A stretch of 64,000 nt of DNA from Delftia acidovorans (GCA_031286585.1 JAITUC010000007.1:1-64000); one strand, 5' to 3'. Positions 35,387-44,207 are shown, numbered from the stretch's first letter. Notes: generated by a model from the sequence alone, not told the origin. Numbers and translations: made by a program.

Positions 35387-35683
35387 TCAGGCTTGGCCGA
35401 CCTCGATCTCCCCGGTATCGACATAGAGCTCGAACTCGCGCTTGGCCAGCGACACCGTGATCGGCTGCTCGTCCTGGGTCCAGGACAGCACATAGCTTCC
35501 GATGGCCGTGGCCACCTGCACGCGGGTGCCGCGCGGAATGTCTTCCAGGGGGCCGTCGCCTACGCGGTGCTGCACATTGCCGGTGACCGTGGCTTCGAAC
35601 TTCTCGGGGAATCGCTGGACCTCCACGGCGCTCTGGACCGCCTCTTCAGCGGCTTCGGCTTGCGTCTGTACGGATGTATTCAT
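35387..35683 (-). CDS. Conserved-looking small protein, unknown function
   Basis: 98-aa acidic soluble protein, no signal or membrane segment. The first 25 residues are Glu/Ala-rich (AEAAEEAVQSAVEVQ), the remainder looks like a small beta domain (VTGNVQHRVG...SYVLSWTQDEQPITVS). AGGAGA nine bases before the ATG at 35683 strongly supports expression. A 10-bp perfect hairpin lies in its leader. Convergent with the OsmC gene, divergent from the pirin gene. Family not recognised. Confidence 0.7.
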   Translation of the reverse strand: MNTSVQTQAEAAEEAVQSAVEVQRFPEKFEATVTGNVQHRVGDGPLEDIPRGTRVQVATAIGSYVLSWTQDEQPITVSLAKREFELYVDTGEIEVGQA

Positions 35684-35708
35684 GGCGTTTTCTCCTGTAA
35701 GAGTGAGG

Positions 35709-35737
35709 CCGGCGCCCGCCAAAATGACGGGCGCCGG
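35709..35737 (-). promoter_or_regulatory. Strong hairpin in 5' leader
   Basis: CCGGCGCCCG and CGGGCGCCGG form a perfect 10-bp GC stem with a 9-nt loop, 26-54 bases before the start codon of the 98-aa gene. No T run follows on the minus strand, so it is not a classic terminator for that strand. It may shape mRNA stability or translation. Confidence 0.45.
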
Positions 35738-35874
35738 TCCGTTCCTCGAATGTAAACAATGTTCCTGAGAACGCGCTGTCAGCGAACAGGCCCAATCGAT
35801 GCGAGCCGCGTTTGCCTGCTGCGCCGCGCTGCACGACACTGGGGGCCTCCCCCACGAAACAGGCCGATCCGACC

Positions 35875-36846
35875 ATGTCCGACACGTCCCCATCCCGCTC
35901 CCAGCCCCAGCACCTGCCCACCCGCACCGCCGACGTGGGCGGCATTCCCATCCAGCGCGCCATTCCCCAGCGCGCGCTGCGCAAGGTCGGCGCCTGGTGC
36001 TTTCTCGACCATGCCGGTCCTGCCGACCCCGCGCCACCGGGCATGCAGGTCGGCCCGCATCCGCACATCGGCCTGCAGACCTTCACCTGGATGATCCGCG
36101 GCGAAGTGCTGCACCGCGACAGCCTGGGCCACACCCAGATCATCCGCCCGGGCCAGGTCAACCTGATGACGGCCGGCCACGGCATCGCCCATTCCGAGGA
36201 AAGCCAGACGCCCTCGCACATCCACGCCGCCCAGCTGTGGATTGCGCTGCCTGAATCGCACCGCAACGGTCCGCCACGCTTCCAGCACTACCCCGAGCTG
36301 CCCAGGACCACGGTGGGCGACTTCACGGCCACGGTGCTGGCCGGCGAGGCGCTGGGCCTGACGTCGCCCGCCGAGGTGCACACGCCCCTGATGAGCGTGG
36401 ACCTGCATGCGGACAGCGCAGGCAATGGCAATGGCAGTGGCATTGGCAATGCCGTCGCCACGCTGCCGCTGCGCGCCGATTTCGAGCATGCCGTGCTCAG
36501 CCTGGAAGGCAGCGTGAGCGTGAACGGCCAGCCCCTGCCGGTGGAGGAACTGCTCTACCTGCCCGTGGGAACGGCCTCGGCCGCCATCGAGACCACGCCC
36601 GGCAGCCGCCTGCTGGTGATTGGCGGCGAACCCATGGATGAAGCCATCTTGCTGTGGTGGAACTTCGTGGCCCGCACCAGCGAAGAGATCGCCGAGGCCC
36701 GCGCGCAATGGGAAGCGGAGGCCGGTCAGGGTGCGCAGGCCCTGCCCGCAGGCGCGGCACGCCGCTTCGGGCCGCCGCTGGCATCGCCCCTGAAGCCGCT
36801 GCATGCGCCTTCGCTGGACGGCGTGGTGCTGCGCGCCTCGCGCTGA
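35875..36846 (+). CDS. Pirin family protein 1
   Basis: 323-aa bicupin of the pirin family. The N-terminal cupin motif HPHIGLQTFTWMIRG (about 60-74) and the GHGIAHSEES segment (about 101-110) carry the metal-binding His/Glu; the C-terminal pirin domain is at about 190-285. Pirins bind Fe and include quercetinases and redox-sensitive regulators. The start at 35875 follows the family N-terminus loosely. The specific role is unknown. Confidence 0.85.
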   Translation: MSDTSPSRSQPQHLPTRTADVGGIPIQRAIPQRALRKVGAWCFLDHAGPADPAPPGMQVGPHPHIGLQTFTWMIRGEVLHRDSLGHTQIIRPGQVNLMTAGHGIAHSEESQTPSHIHAAQLWIALPESHRNGPPRFQHYPELPRTTVGDFTATVLAGEALGLTSPAEVHTPLMSVDLHADSAGNGNGSGIGNAVATLPLRADFEHAVLSLEGSVSVNGQPLPVEELLYLPVGTASAAIETTPGSRLLVIGGEPMDEAILLWWNFVARTSEEIAEARAQWEAEAGQGAQALPAGAARRFGPPLASPLKPLHAPSLDGVVLRASR

Positions 36847-36896
36847 ACGCGCCAGCTGCGGCTATCAACCTGCAGCTATGAGCCCGGCCCAACCAA

Positions 36897-36920
36897 AAGG
36901 CGCCCCGAATGGGGCGCCTT
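36897..36920 (-). terminator. Terminator after ribosome hibernation factor gene
   Basis: Perfect 10-bp stem AAGGCGCCCC/GGGGCGCCTT with a 4-nt loop, 29 bp beyond the minus-strand stop at 36949, followed on that strand by TTGG. Confidence 0.7.
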
Positions 36921-36948
36921 GCCGTTTCTGTTGCAGGAATTTCGAGGG

Positions 36949-37329
36949 TCAGGCCGGGCTGGCCGCATCCACCTCGGTGCCGTCTTCCACGCCGCGAACG
37001 CTCTCGCGGCCGTTCTTGTCCTTGAGCTTGCCCAGGTCGGTGTCCACGGCCCGCTTGAGCTTTTCAATGGCCGCGTTGAAGGCGTCCTTGACCTTTTCGG
37101 CCTCGGCGTTCACGGCGATCGGCGGGCGGCCATTGGCCCGGGTCTCCAGAACGCAGCGCTTGCCGGGAGCGCCCGAGGTCTTGAGCGCATCGACGCCGGT
37201 GAGGAACACCTCCACGCGCACCACATAGTCCTTCAATCTCGCCAGCTTGGCGTTGATCTCTTCCTGCGCCCATTGCGCCAAGGACTCGCCACCCTGGATC
37301 GAATCGTCGGCATGAACCTGAACTTGCAT
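36949..37329 (-). CDS. hpf: Ribosome hibernation promoting factor (HPF/RaiA family)
   Basis: 126-aa protein of the S30AE family that binds the 30S subunit in stationary phase. The beta-alpha-beta-beta-beta-alpha pattern is visible, with the basic helix NAAIEKLKRAVDTDLGKLKDK near 85-105. A perfect AGGAGG seven bases before the ATG at 37329 sets the start. Slightly longer than E. coli HPF (95 aa) but lacks the dimerisation tail of long HPF. Confidence 0.78.
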   Translation of the reverse strand: MQVQVHADDSIQGGESLAQWAQEEINAKLARLKDYVVRVEVFLTGVDALKTSGAPGKRCVLETRANGRPPIAVNAEAEKVKDAFNAAIEKLKRAVDTDLGKLKDKNGRESVRGVEDGTEVDAASPA

Positions 37330-37702
37330 GCATATCCTCCTAGTCGCCAAAAGCCGCACCACCGGCGCGGCGGGGTTGTCGGGGCCATTGATGAACTGGC
37401 GAATCCATCGTAACGCCATGCGGGCCGCCTGCACAGCAAGTCGCACCCTGCGTCGTCAGGTTTTTCGCGCTGCAGCATCCGCAGCTCCCACCCTGCCTAC
37501 AGGCTACACCCGCAGGCGGGGCGCCTGCACGAATGGACCGGAGAAAGCTTGAGATGCCTCAAGACAACTCTTGCATTCACCTACACCTATTTGCAGTGAT
37601 GGCCCTGCGCCGGTCGCGGGCGTTCAACCCCTTCCTACATCGCCCCGTCGCGATTGGGCTTACAACTTGGGTATCAGGACTCCCCAAACGGCCCGCCCAT
37701 CC
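37330..37702. other. Divergent intergenic region hpf/GATase
   Basis: 373 bases with no gene I can support. A small dyad CTTGAG-ATGC-CTCAAG is at 37548-37563. Promoters of both flanking genes must lie here but none is clear. Confidence 0.5.
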
Positions 37703-38584
37703 ATGAGCCCACTTGCTTCCCGCCGCCTCAAGATCGGCCTTTCGGCCTGTTTCTCCCATGCGGACCCGCAGCGTCCGCTGTTCACGGGCAAGACGCTGCA
37801 GTACGTGGAGCAATCGATAGCGCACTGGATCATGTCGGCCGGCGCCATGGTGGTGATGGTGCCCTGCCCCACGGGCGAGACCGCGCGCGGCGACGTGACG
37901 CTGGAGCACTATGCCGAGTGGCTGGACGGCGTGGTCATGCACGGCGGCGCCGATGTCTGGCCCGGCAGCTATGGCGAGGAGCCCATGCGTCCCGAATGGC
38001 TGGGCGACCGCGTGCGCGACCTCTACGACCTGGCCGTGGTCGAGGCGTTTTCCCAGGCCGGCAAGCCCATCTTCGGCGTCTGCCGCGGGCTGCAGCTGAT
38101 CAACGTGGCCTTCGGCGGAACGCTCTACCAGGACATCGAGACCCAGGTTCCGGGCTCGCAGCTGCACCGCAATCCCACCGAGTACGACCGCCATTACCAC
38201 GACATCGCCATCGTGCCCGGCAGCCGGCTGGAGGCGCTGTACCCCACGCTGGACCGCGCACGCGTGAACAGCATCCACCACCAGGGCATCAAGGACGTGG
38301 CGCCCGAGTTCGATGTGGAGGCCTGGAGCCTGCCCGACCGCATTCCCGAGGCCATCTTCCGCAAGCCCGGCACGCTCAAGAGCTATATCGCGGCCACCCA
38401 GTGGCACCCCGAATTCCAGTTCCGCAACCCGGATACCAGCACGCTGGATGACAGCGTGCTGCTGCGCGACTTCCTGGCCGCCTGCTCACGCGCCCGCGTG
38501 AGCCCGGCCGTCAGCCACAGCCCCTTCCAGATCCGCAACCGCGCAGCACGCCTGCTGCGCCGCGCCTTGCTTCGCAGGCATTGA
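37703..38584 (+). CDS. Gamma-glutamyl-gamma-aminobutyrate hydrolase-like (PuuD family)
   Basis: 293-aa class I glutamine-amidotransferase-fold hydrolase (peptidase C26). FGVCRGLQLINV near 129-140 supplies the nucleophilic Cys, QWHPEFQ near 233-239 the His and Glu. Homologues cleave gamma-glutamyl-GABA in putrescine breakdown, but no other puu genes are present. The C-terminal basic tail (about 25 residues) runs 99 bp into the antiparallel LysR gene. Start ATG at 37703; the frame is open upstream. Confidence 0.82.
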   Translation: MSPLASRRLKIGLSACFSHADPQRPLFTGKTLQYVEQSIAHWIMSAGAMVVMVPCPTGETARGDVTLEHYAEWLDGVVMHGGADVWPGSYGEEPMRPEWLGDRVRDLYDLAVVEAFSQAGKPIFGVCRGLQLINVAFGGTLYQDIETQVPGSQLHRNPTEYDRHYHDIAIVPGSRLEALYPTLDRARVNSIHHQGIKDVAPEFDVEAWSLPDRIPEAIFRKPGTLKSYIAATQWHPEFQFRNPDTSTLDDSVLLRDFLAACSRARVSPAVSHSPFQIRNRAARLLRRALLRRH

Positions 38585-39505
38585 CGGCCCGGCGCCGCCA
38601 AGCGCCTGCGCGACCACCTGCTGCAACTGCCCGCGCAGCCACGCATGGGCGGGATCGGCCTGGTGGCGCGTGTGCCAGATCATGAACATTGGCAGCGGCG
38701 GGCAGTCCACGGGCACGGGGAAGCTGGCCAGCGATGACAGGGCCGTGCGGCCCAGCAGCGACGGCGCCGTCGCCAGCAGCGGCGTGCCGCGCACAAAGGC
38801 GGCCAGCGCCGCAAAGCCCGGCACGCGCACGGCAAATCGGCGCTCCAGCCCGCGGGCCTGCAGTTGCAGGTCCAGGTCCAGCGCCTGGCGGTCGGCATAG
38901 GCCACGGTGGCGTGGTCGGCCTGCAGATAGTCGGCCAGGCTGGCCGGCGGCTGTCGCACGGCGCTGTCATAGAAGACTGCGTACTCATCGCTGAACAGGC
39001 GCTTTTGCACGATGTCCGTGGCATCGGGCGGGCGCGGGCTGATGGCCAGCAGGCAGGCATCCGAGCGCAGCAGTTCGACATCCGGCGCGCCGCTGTCGAT
39101 CACGCGCAGCATGGCGGCGGGAGCTTGCGTGCGCAGGCGCCGGGCCAGCGCAGGCAGCAGCAGTTCGCGCTGCAGGTCGTTGGCGGCAATGGTGATCTCG
39201 GCGCGCCAGTGCGCGGGGTCGAAGCTGGGCCCCCGCCCGAACTGCTGCATCTGCCGCAGCAGCTCGCGCGCCGGGGCCTGCAGCGCCAGCGCATGGGCCG
39301 TGGGCGCAATGCCCCGCCCCTGCCTGACGAACAGGCGATCGCCCGTGATGGCGCGCAGCTTGTCCAGCAGATGGCTGACGGCCGACTGCGTCACACCCAG
39401 GCGCTGCGCCGCCGCCGTGACGCTGCCGGTCTCCAGCACGGCCAGAAGCAATTGCAGCAGCCGGCCGTCCAGCTGCGATCCATCGATTTCTCTCATGCGT
39501 TCCAT
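38486..39505 (-). CDS. LysR-family regulator beside ligAB
   Basis: 339-aa LysR regulator. HTH at about 10-65 (LLQLLLAVLETGSVTAAAQR, then VTQSAVSHLLDKLRAI) and an effector domain similar to the NahR/LinR group. Divergent from ligA across 76 bp, so probably its activator. The last 33 codons overlap the 3' end of the PuuD-like gene on the other strand. Start ATG 39505, or 39496 with GGA five bases before it. Confidence 0.87.
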   Translation of the reverse strand: MERMREIDGSQLDGRLLQLLLAVLETGSVTAAAQRLGVTQSAVSHLLDKLRAITGDRLFVRQGRGIAPTAHALALQAPARELLRQMQQFGRGPSFDPAHWRAEITIAANDLQRELLLPALARRLRTQAPAAMLRVIDSGAPDVELLRSDACLLAISPRPPDATDIVQKRLFSDEYAVFYDSAVRQPPASLADYLQADHATVAYADRQALDLDLQLQARGLERRFAVRVPGFAALAAFVRGTPLLATAPSLLGRTALSSLASFPVPVDCPPLPMFMIWHTRHQADPAHAWLRGQLQQVVAQALGGAGPSMPAKQGAAQQACCAVADLEGAVADGRAHAGA

Positions 39506-39581
39506 GATTGGCCGCCGCTTTATCTTTGGCAACGCGGGCCGGACACTGCCGCTGATCCAACGCAAATACCGGAGACAAAAC

Positions 39582-39923
39582 ATGGCCGATCAGCCGCAGA
39601 TTCCCGGCACCACCCTGTTCGATGGCAGGCAGGCCCGCAAGGGCTATGCGCTCAACAGGATGTGCTTTTCCTTCAACGAGCTGGCCAGCCGCCAGGCCTT
39701 CCTGGCCGACGAGGAGGCCTATATGCGCCGCTACGGCCTGAACCAGCAGCAGGCCGATGCCGTGCGCGCGCGCAACGTGCTGCAGATGATCGCGGCCGGC
39801 GGCAACGCCTACTACCTGGCCAAGCTGGCCGGCATCTTTCACCTGGACATGCAGGACATAGGCGCCCAGCAGACCGGCATGACCAAGGCCGAATTCCAGG
39901 CCCTGCTGCGCTCGCACGCCTGA
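39582..39923 (+). CDS. ligA: Protocatechuate 4,5-dioxygenase alpha subunit
   Basis: 113-aa small subunit, all-helical, that caps the active site of LigB. GYALNRMCFSFNELASRQAF near 24-43 and GGNAYYLAKLAGIFHL near 72-87 are the family hallmarks. GGAGAC precedes the ATG. Followed by ligB after 45 bp. Equivalent to pmdA of Comamonas. Confidence 0.9.
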   Translation: MADQPQIPGTTLFDGRQARKGYALNRMCFSFNELASRQAFLADEEAYMRRYGLNQQQADAVRARNVLQMIAAGGNAYYLAKLAGIFHLDMQDIGAQQTGMTKAEFQALLRSHA

Positions 39924-39968
39924 GCCTCGCCATAGACAGCACACAAGACGCAACCCAGGAGACATCCC

Positions 39969-40814
39969 ATGGCACATCTCATCGGCGGCCTCGGCACCTC
40001 GCACATTCCCGCCATCGGCAACGCCATCCACAAGGGCCTGCAGAACGAGCCCTACTGGAAACCCTTCTTCGACGGCTTCCCGCCCATCCGCGAATGGCTG
40101 GCCGCCCAGCGCCCCGACGTGGTGGTGATGTTCTACAACGACCACGGCCTGAACTTCTTCCTCGACAAGATGCCCACCTTCGCCGTGGGCGCGGCCGAGC
40201 GCTACTGCAACGCCGACGAAGGCTGGGGCATTCCCACGCTGGCACCGCTGCGCGGCCACACGGAGCTGTCGTGGCACCTGATCGAGTCCCTGGTGGGCGA
40301 GGACTTCGACGTGGTCAGCTGCCAGGAGATGCTGGTGGACCACGCCTGCACGCTGCCGCTCAAGCTGTTCTGGCCCGAGGGAGACTGTCCGGTGGCCGTC
40401 GTGCCGGTGTGCATCAACACCGTGCAGTTCCCGCTGCCCTCGGCGCGCCGCTGCTATGCGCTGGGCCAGGCCGTGGGCCGCGCGATTGCGCGCTGGGACA
40501 GCGGCCAGCGCGTGGCCGTCATCGCCTCGGGCGGCCTGTCGCACCAGCTCGACGGCGAGCGCGCCGGCTTCATCAACAAGGCCTTCGACCTGCAGTTTCT
40601 CGACAGCCTGGCCACCAATCCCGAATGGGCCACGCAGTTCAGCGTGCATGAACTGGTGGAAAAGACCGGCACCCAGGGCGTGGAGCTGCTGATGTGGCTG
40701 GCCATGCGTGGCGCCCTGTCCAGCGCCGCGCCCGGCGTGCGGCGCGTGCACGGCAACTACCACATACCGATCTCCAACACGGCCACGGCAGTGCTGGCGC
40801 TGGAGGCGGTCTAG
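39969..40814 (+). CDS. ligB: Protocatechuate 4,5-dioxygenase beta subunit
   Basis: 281-aa class III extradiol dioxygenase catalytic subunit, opening the ring of protocatechuate or a similar catechol next to the hydroxyls with non-heme Fe(II). Iron ligands are His12 (TSHIP), His59 (NDHGL) and a later glutamate near 238-242; the acid-base histidine is in GGLSHQLDG. Only the two subunits are present, with none of the pathway genes pmdC/D/E/F/K next to them, so the true substrate could be another catechol such as a gallate derivative. Confidence 0.88.
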   Translation: MAHLIGGLGTSHIPAIGNAIHKGLQNEPYWKPFFDGFPPIREWLAAQRPDVVVMFYNDHGLNFFLDKMPTFAVGAAERYCNADEGWGIPTLAPLRGHTELSWHLIESLVGEDFDVVSCQEMLVDHACTLPLKLFWPEGDCPVAVVPVCINTVQFPLPSARRCYALGQAVGRAIARWDSGQRVAVIASGGLSHQLDGERAGFINKAFDLQFLDSLATNPEWATQFSVHELVEKTGTQGVELLMWLAMRGALSSAAPGVRRVHGNYHIPISNTATAVLALEAV

Positions 40815-40824
40815 ACGGAAAACA

Positions 40825-40856
40825 CAAAGGCCGCCGGGCATGCCAGGCGGCCTTTG
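40825..40856. terminator. Terminator between ligB and slyD
   Basis: Perfect 11-bp arms CAAAGGCCGCC and GGCGGCCTTTG around a 10-nt loop between convergent genes. On the minus strand it is followed by TGTTTTCC. Confidence 0.75.
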
Positions 40857-40901
40857 CGCGTTGCGGGGCCGTGCGGACCGGGGGTATCCCGGCCCTGCCT
40901 C

Positions 40902-41372
40902 TCAATGGTGGTGGCCGTGGCCGCCGTGCACGTGGCGGTGCTCGATTTCCTCGGGCTTGGCCGCGCGCACTTCGGTGACCTTGCAGGCGAAGTGCAGCGC
41001 CATGCCGGCCAGCGGGTGGTTGCCGTCCAGCAGCACCACGGGGCCCTTGATCTTGACCACGTGGTAGATCTGGGGCTCGCCCTGGTCATTGGTGCCGCGC
41101 AGCTGGCCGCCCACCTTCACGCCGGGCGGGAACTCGCCCTTGGGGATGGTGCGGGTCAGGCTCTCGTCGCGCGCGCCGAAGGCGTCCTCCACAGCCAGGT
41201 CCACGGTCAGCGTGTCGCCCACGGTCTTGCCGTCGAGGGCGGCTTCCACCTTGGCGAAGATGTTGTCGTAGCCGCCGTGCAGATAGGCCACGTCGCCCTT
41301 GTCGAGCAGCTTGCCCAGCTTGTCGGTGATCTTGTAGTTGATGGTGACGGCGGTGTCTTTGGTGATGTTCAT
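40902..41372 (-). CDS. slyD: FKBP-type peptidyl-prolyl isomerase SlyD
   Basis: 156-aa folding factor. The FKBP domain is split by the IF chaperone insert (about 70-120). The C-terminal tail HRHVHGGHGHHH is His-rich and binds Ni/Zn as in SlyD, involved in metallocentre assembly. Start ATG at 41372 gives the standard MNITKDTAVTINY. Confidence 0.9.
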   Translation of the reverse strand: MNITKDTAVTINYKITDKLGKLLDKGDVAYLHGGYDNIFAKVEAALDGKTVGDTLTVDLAVEDAFGARDESLTRTIPKGEFPPGVKVGGQLRGTNDQGEPQIYHVVKIKGPVVLLDGNHPLAGMALHFACKVTEVRAAKPEEIEHRHVHGGHGHHH

Positions 41373-41441
41373 GGCAAAGGCCTTGGAAAACCGCAGCGCA
41401 GAAGGCGCGCCGCGCAAAACCTCCATTGTCGGCGACGCGCG

Positions 41442-42425
41442 CTATTCCAGCGTCACGCCCGTGGCCTTGGCCACGCCGCGCCACTTCTCCACGTCGGCGC
41501 GGATCTGCTGGGCAAAGGCCTCGGGCCTATTGGCCACAGGCTCGGCGCCCAGGCCACGCAGCTGGCTGGCCACCTCGGGAGCGCGCACGGCCTGGGCGAT
41601 GGCCGACTGCAGCGCATCCAGCACGGCGCGTGGCGTGCCCGCCGGCGCCAGCAGGCCGAACCAGCCCGAGACCTCGTAGCCCGGCACGCCGCTTTCGGCC
41701 ACCGTGGGAATGTCGGGCGCTCCAGGCCAGCGCTGCGCCGTGGTCACTGCCAACGCGCGCAGCTTCCCGCTTCGCACGAAGGCGATGGTCGAGGGCAGGT
41801 TGTCGAACCCCACCTGGATCTGTCCGCCCATGAGGTCGGTGAGCATGGGCGAGGCGCCCTTGTAGGGCACATGGACCATGTCCACGCCTGCCATCATCTT
41901 GAGCAGCTCGGCACTCATGTGCGGCGAACCGCCGGGGCTGGTGGAGCCGAAGTTCACCTGCCCGGGCTTTGCCCTGGCCATGGCCAGCAGTTCGGCCAGG
42001 GTCTTCGCGGGAACGCCGGGATGGACCACGATGATGTTGGGCGTGCTGGCCACCACGGTGACGGGCGCGAAGTCCCGCACAGCGTCATAGGGCAGGGCTT
42101 TCTGCAATGCCGAATTGATGCCGTGCGAACTGGCCGTTCCCATGACCAGGGTGTAGCCATCGGGCGCGGCCTGGGCCACGGCCGCCGAGCCGATGGCGCC
42201 GCTGGCGCCCGCGCGGTTCTCCACCACGAAGGGCTGCCTGAGCCGCTCCGTCAACTGGGCCGCCGCGAGCCGCGCAATGATGTCCGTCGTACCGCCCGCC
42301 GGATAGGGAACGACGATGCGGACGGGTTTGGAGGGGTAGGCCTGGGCGCGGGCCTGCACAGGGGCCAGTGCCGCCCACGCGGCCAGGGCCAGCGCGGCAA
42401 GCGCTCGGAAGGGTTGCAATGCCAT
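41442..42425 (-). CDS. Bug-family periplasmic substrate-binding protein 2
   Basis: 327-aa TctC-type receptor with a signal peptide of about 28 residues ending APVQARAQA, then VRIVVPYPAGGTTDIIAR and the ENRAGASGAIGS loop. GAGGAGA precedes the ATG at 42425. Third gene of the AtuA-type operon, 47 bp after the small AtuA-domain gene, so it probably binds a substrate of that pathway. Confidence 0.9.
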   Translation of the reverse strand: MALQPFRALAALALAAWAALAPVQARAQAYPSKPVRIVVPYPAGGTTDIIARLAAAQLTERLRQPFVVENRAGASGAIGSAAVAQAAPDGYTLVMGTASSHGINSALQKALPYDAVRDFAPVTVVASTPNIIVVHPGVPAKTLAELLAMARAKPGQVNFGSTSPGGSPHMSAELLKMMAGVDMVHVPYKGASPMLTDLMGGQIQVGFDNLPSTIAFVRSGKLRALAVTTAQRWPGAPDIPTVAESGVPGYEVSGWFGLLAPAGTPRAVLDALQSAIAQAVRAPEVASQLRGLGAEPVANRPEAFAQQIRADVEKWRGVAKATGVTLE

Positions 42426-42472
42426 GTCTTTGTCTCCTCTTTTTCTTTGCCTGTGGTGCAAGGCGGCGAAGC

Positions 42473-42832
42473 TCAGCCCGGCGCCCGCTGGCGAAGCAGT
42501 GGCTGCAGTTCGACAGGGACTTCCAGCTCGAAGCCGAGGATGGCCGCCGACAGCGCCTTGCCGTAGTTGTCCACCGACAGGCTGCGCGACACGCCGCCGC
42601 CCAGCGCGCCATGGGCGACGAAGTTCAGTGCGTGCAGGTTCTGCGCCTCGTAGCGCAGCACCTCGCCCGTGATGGCCGTGCCATGGAAGGCCTTGAAGCG
42701 CCCGGCCGTCAGCTGCTCGCACAGCAGCGGATACAGCGCGGGCTCGTAGGCGAACACGGCGATGTTCGAGGTATTGCCCTTGTCGCCCGAGCGCGTATGC
42801 GCCACCTGTTCCAGTCGTACCTTGGCGGTCAT
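42473..42832 (-). CDS. AtuA-like C-terminal domain protein
   Basis: 119-aa protein matching the ferredoxin-fold C-terminal domain (AtuA-like) of acyclic terpene utilisation proteins: VAHTRSGDKGNTSNIAVFAY at 10-29 and FVAHGALGGGVSRSLSVDNYGK near 70-91. In other bacteria this domain is fused to the larger domain encoded just upstream. Here it is a separate gene 13 bp after it. Confidence 0.82.
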   Translation of the reverse strand: MTAKVRLEQVAHTRSGDKGNTSNIAVFAYEPALYPLLCEQLTAGRFKAFHGTAITGEVLRYEAQNLHALNFVAHGALGGGVSRSLSVDNYGKALSAAILGFELEVPVELQPLLRQRAPG

Positions 42833-42845
42833 GCCTGCCTCCCGT

Positions 42846-44207
42846 TCAGCTCGTGAAATAGTCGATGTGCGCGGGCACCTGCTCGCGCGCCACCAGGGCC
42901 GACCACACGCCGATCACCTCGCGCGTGCGCTCCTGGTGGGGCACGCGCTTGCCCGTGTGGGCAATGCCCGAGACGGCCATGCCATCCACCTCGCGCCCCA
43001 CCTTGGCCGCCTGCTCACGCGTGCGGGTGCGCGCCGCCACGCGCACCGCCACTTCGTAGGGCTCGGGCGCCTGCTGCGGCGTGGCCGCGCCGTGCACGGC
43101 GTTCAGGCCCAGGAAGTCGATGCGGACCTCTTCGGCCTCCAGCTTCACGATGTCGAAGCGCTGCTGCAGGATGCGGCGCGCCAGCTGCGCGCGGCGCAGC
43201 GCGCCGGGGCCTGCGTAGAAGAACATGTCCTCGCCGATGAAGCCCTCGGTGCATCCCATGGAAACCTTGAGCGTGGGCGTGCGCGGCTTGCCGGTGAGGC
43301 CCGTCACGCGCACGCGGTCCGGCCCCGCCTGGACAATGCGCGCCTGGGTGAAATCGACCACCACGTCCGGCGTGATGTAGTGGGCGGGATCATGCACCTC
43401 GTAGAGCATCTGCTCCTTGACGGTCTGCACCGTGACCATGCCGCCCGTGCCCTGGACCTTGGTGAGGGTGACACCGCCATCGGCATCGACTTCGGCGATC
43501 GGGAAGGCCAGATTCCAGGGCTCGGGCACATCCTTGAGGCCCGGATCGGCGAAATAGCCCCCCGTGACCTGGGCGCCGCATTCCAGCAGATGGCCGATGC
43601 CGCTGCCCGCGCCCATGCGCTCGTGGTCCAGCGGGTCCCAGCCGAACTCGTACACCATGGGCGCGAGGAACAGCGAGGGATCGGCCACGCGCCCCGTCAC
43701 GACGATCTGCGCCCCCTCCTTCAAGGCCTGCACGATGGGCTCGGCACCCAGGTAGGCCTCGGCCGAGATCAGCGTGCCGGCCAGCGTCTGCGTGGATGCG
43801 CCGGTTTCCAGGATGGTGGGCGCCAGCGAAAGCACCCGGTCGGTGATCAGGCTGCCGCCCACGGCCGCCACCTTGACGCCGTGGATGCCCAGTTCGTCCA
43901 GCAATTCGACGATGCGCCGTGCCGCGCCCTGCGGGTTGATCCAGCCCTGGTTGGAGATGATGCGCGTGCCCTGCCGCATGCAGGCCGGCAGCACGGCGCG
44001 CATGCGCTCGTCCAGGTAGGTGTCGTAGCCGGGAAAGGACGGGTCGCGCCGCGCACGCACCTGGGCGGCAGACACCGTGGCCTCGGCCATGGTCTCGAAG
44101 CAAAGGTAGTCGAGCGCGCCATGCTCTGCATTGAGGGCTGCGGGCTCGATGCGGTCGCCCCACCATGCGGCGCCCGCGCCTATGCGCAGGGTTCGGTTCT
44201 GGCTCAT
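42846..44207 (-). CDS. Acyclic terpene utilisation AtuA-family protein (DUF1446)
   Basis: 453-aa protein of the AtuA/DUF1446 family. Early motifs RIGAGAAWWGDRIEPA (6-21) and a Gly-rich AVGGSLITDR identify it. Family members are needed for citronellol/geraniol degradation in Pseudomonas, but the reaction is not established, and betaproteobacterial copies often sit with Bug proteins and unknown acids. GGAG precedes the ATG at 44207. Divergent from a LysR gene. Confidence 0.83.
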   Translation of the reverse strand: MSQNRTLRIGAGAAWWGDRIEPAALNAEHGALDYLCFETMAEATVSAAQVRARRDPSFPGYDTYLDERMRAVLPACMRQGTRIISNQGWINPQGAARRIVELLDELGIHGVKVAAVGGSLITDRVLSLAPTILETGASTQTLAGTLISAEAYLGAEPIVQALKEGAQIVVTGRVADPSLFLAPMVYEFGWDPLDHERMGAGSGIGHLLECGAQVTGGYFADPGLKDVPEPWNLAFPIAEVDADGGVTLTKVQGTGGMVTVQTVKEQMLYEVHDPAHYITPDVVVDFTQARIVQAGPDRVRVTGLTGKPRTPTLKVSMGCTEGFIGEDMFFYAGPGALRRAQLARRILQQRFDIVKLEAEEVRIDFLGLNAVHGAATPQQAPEPYEVAVRVAARTRTREQAAKVGREVDGMAVSGIAHTGKRVPHQERTREVIGVWSALVAREQVPAHIDYFTS

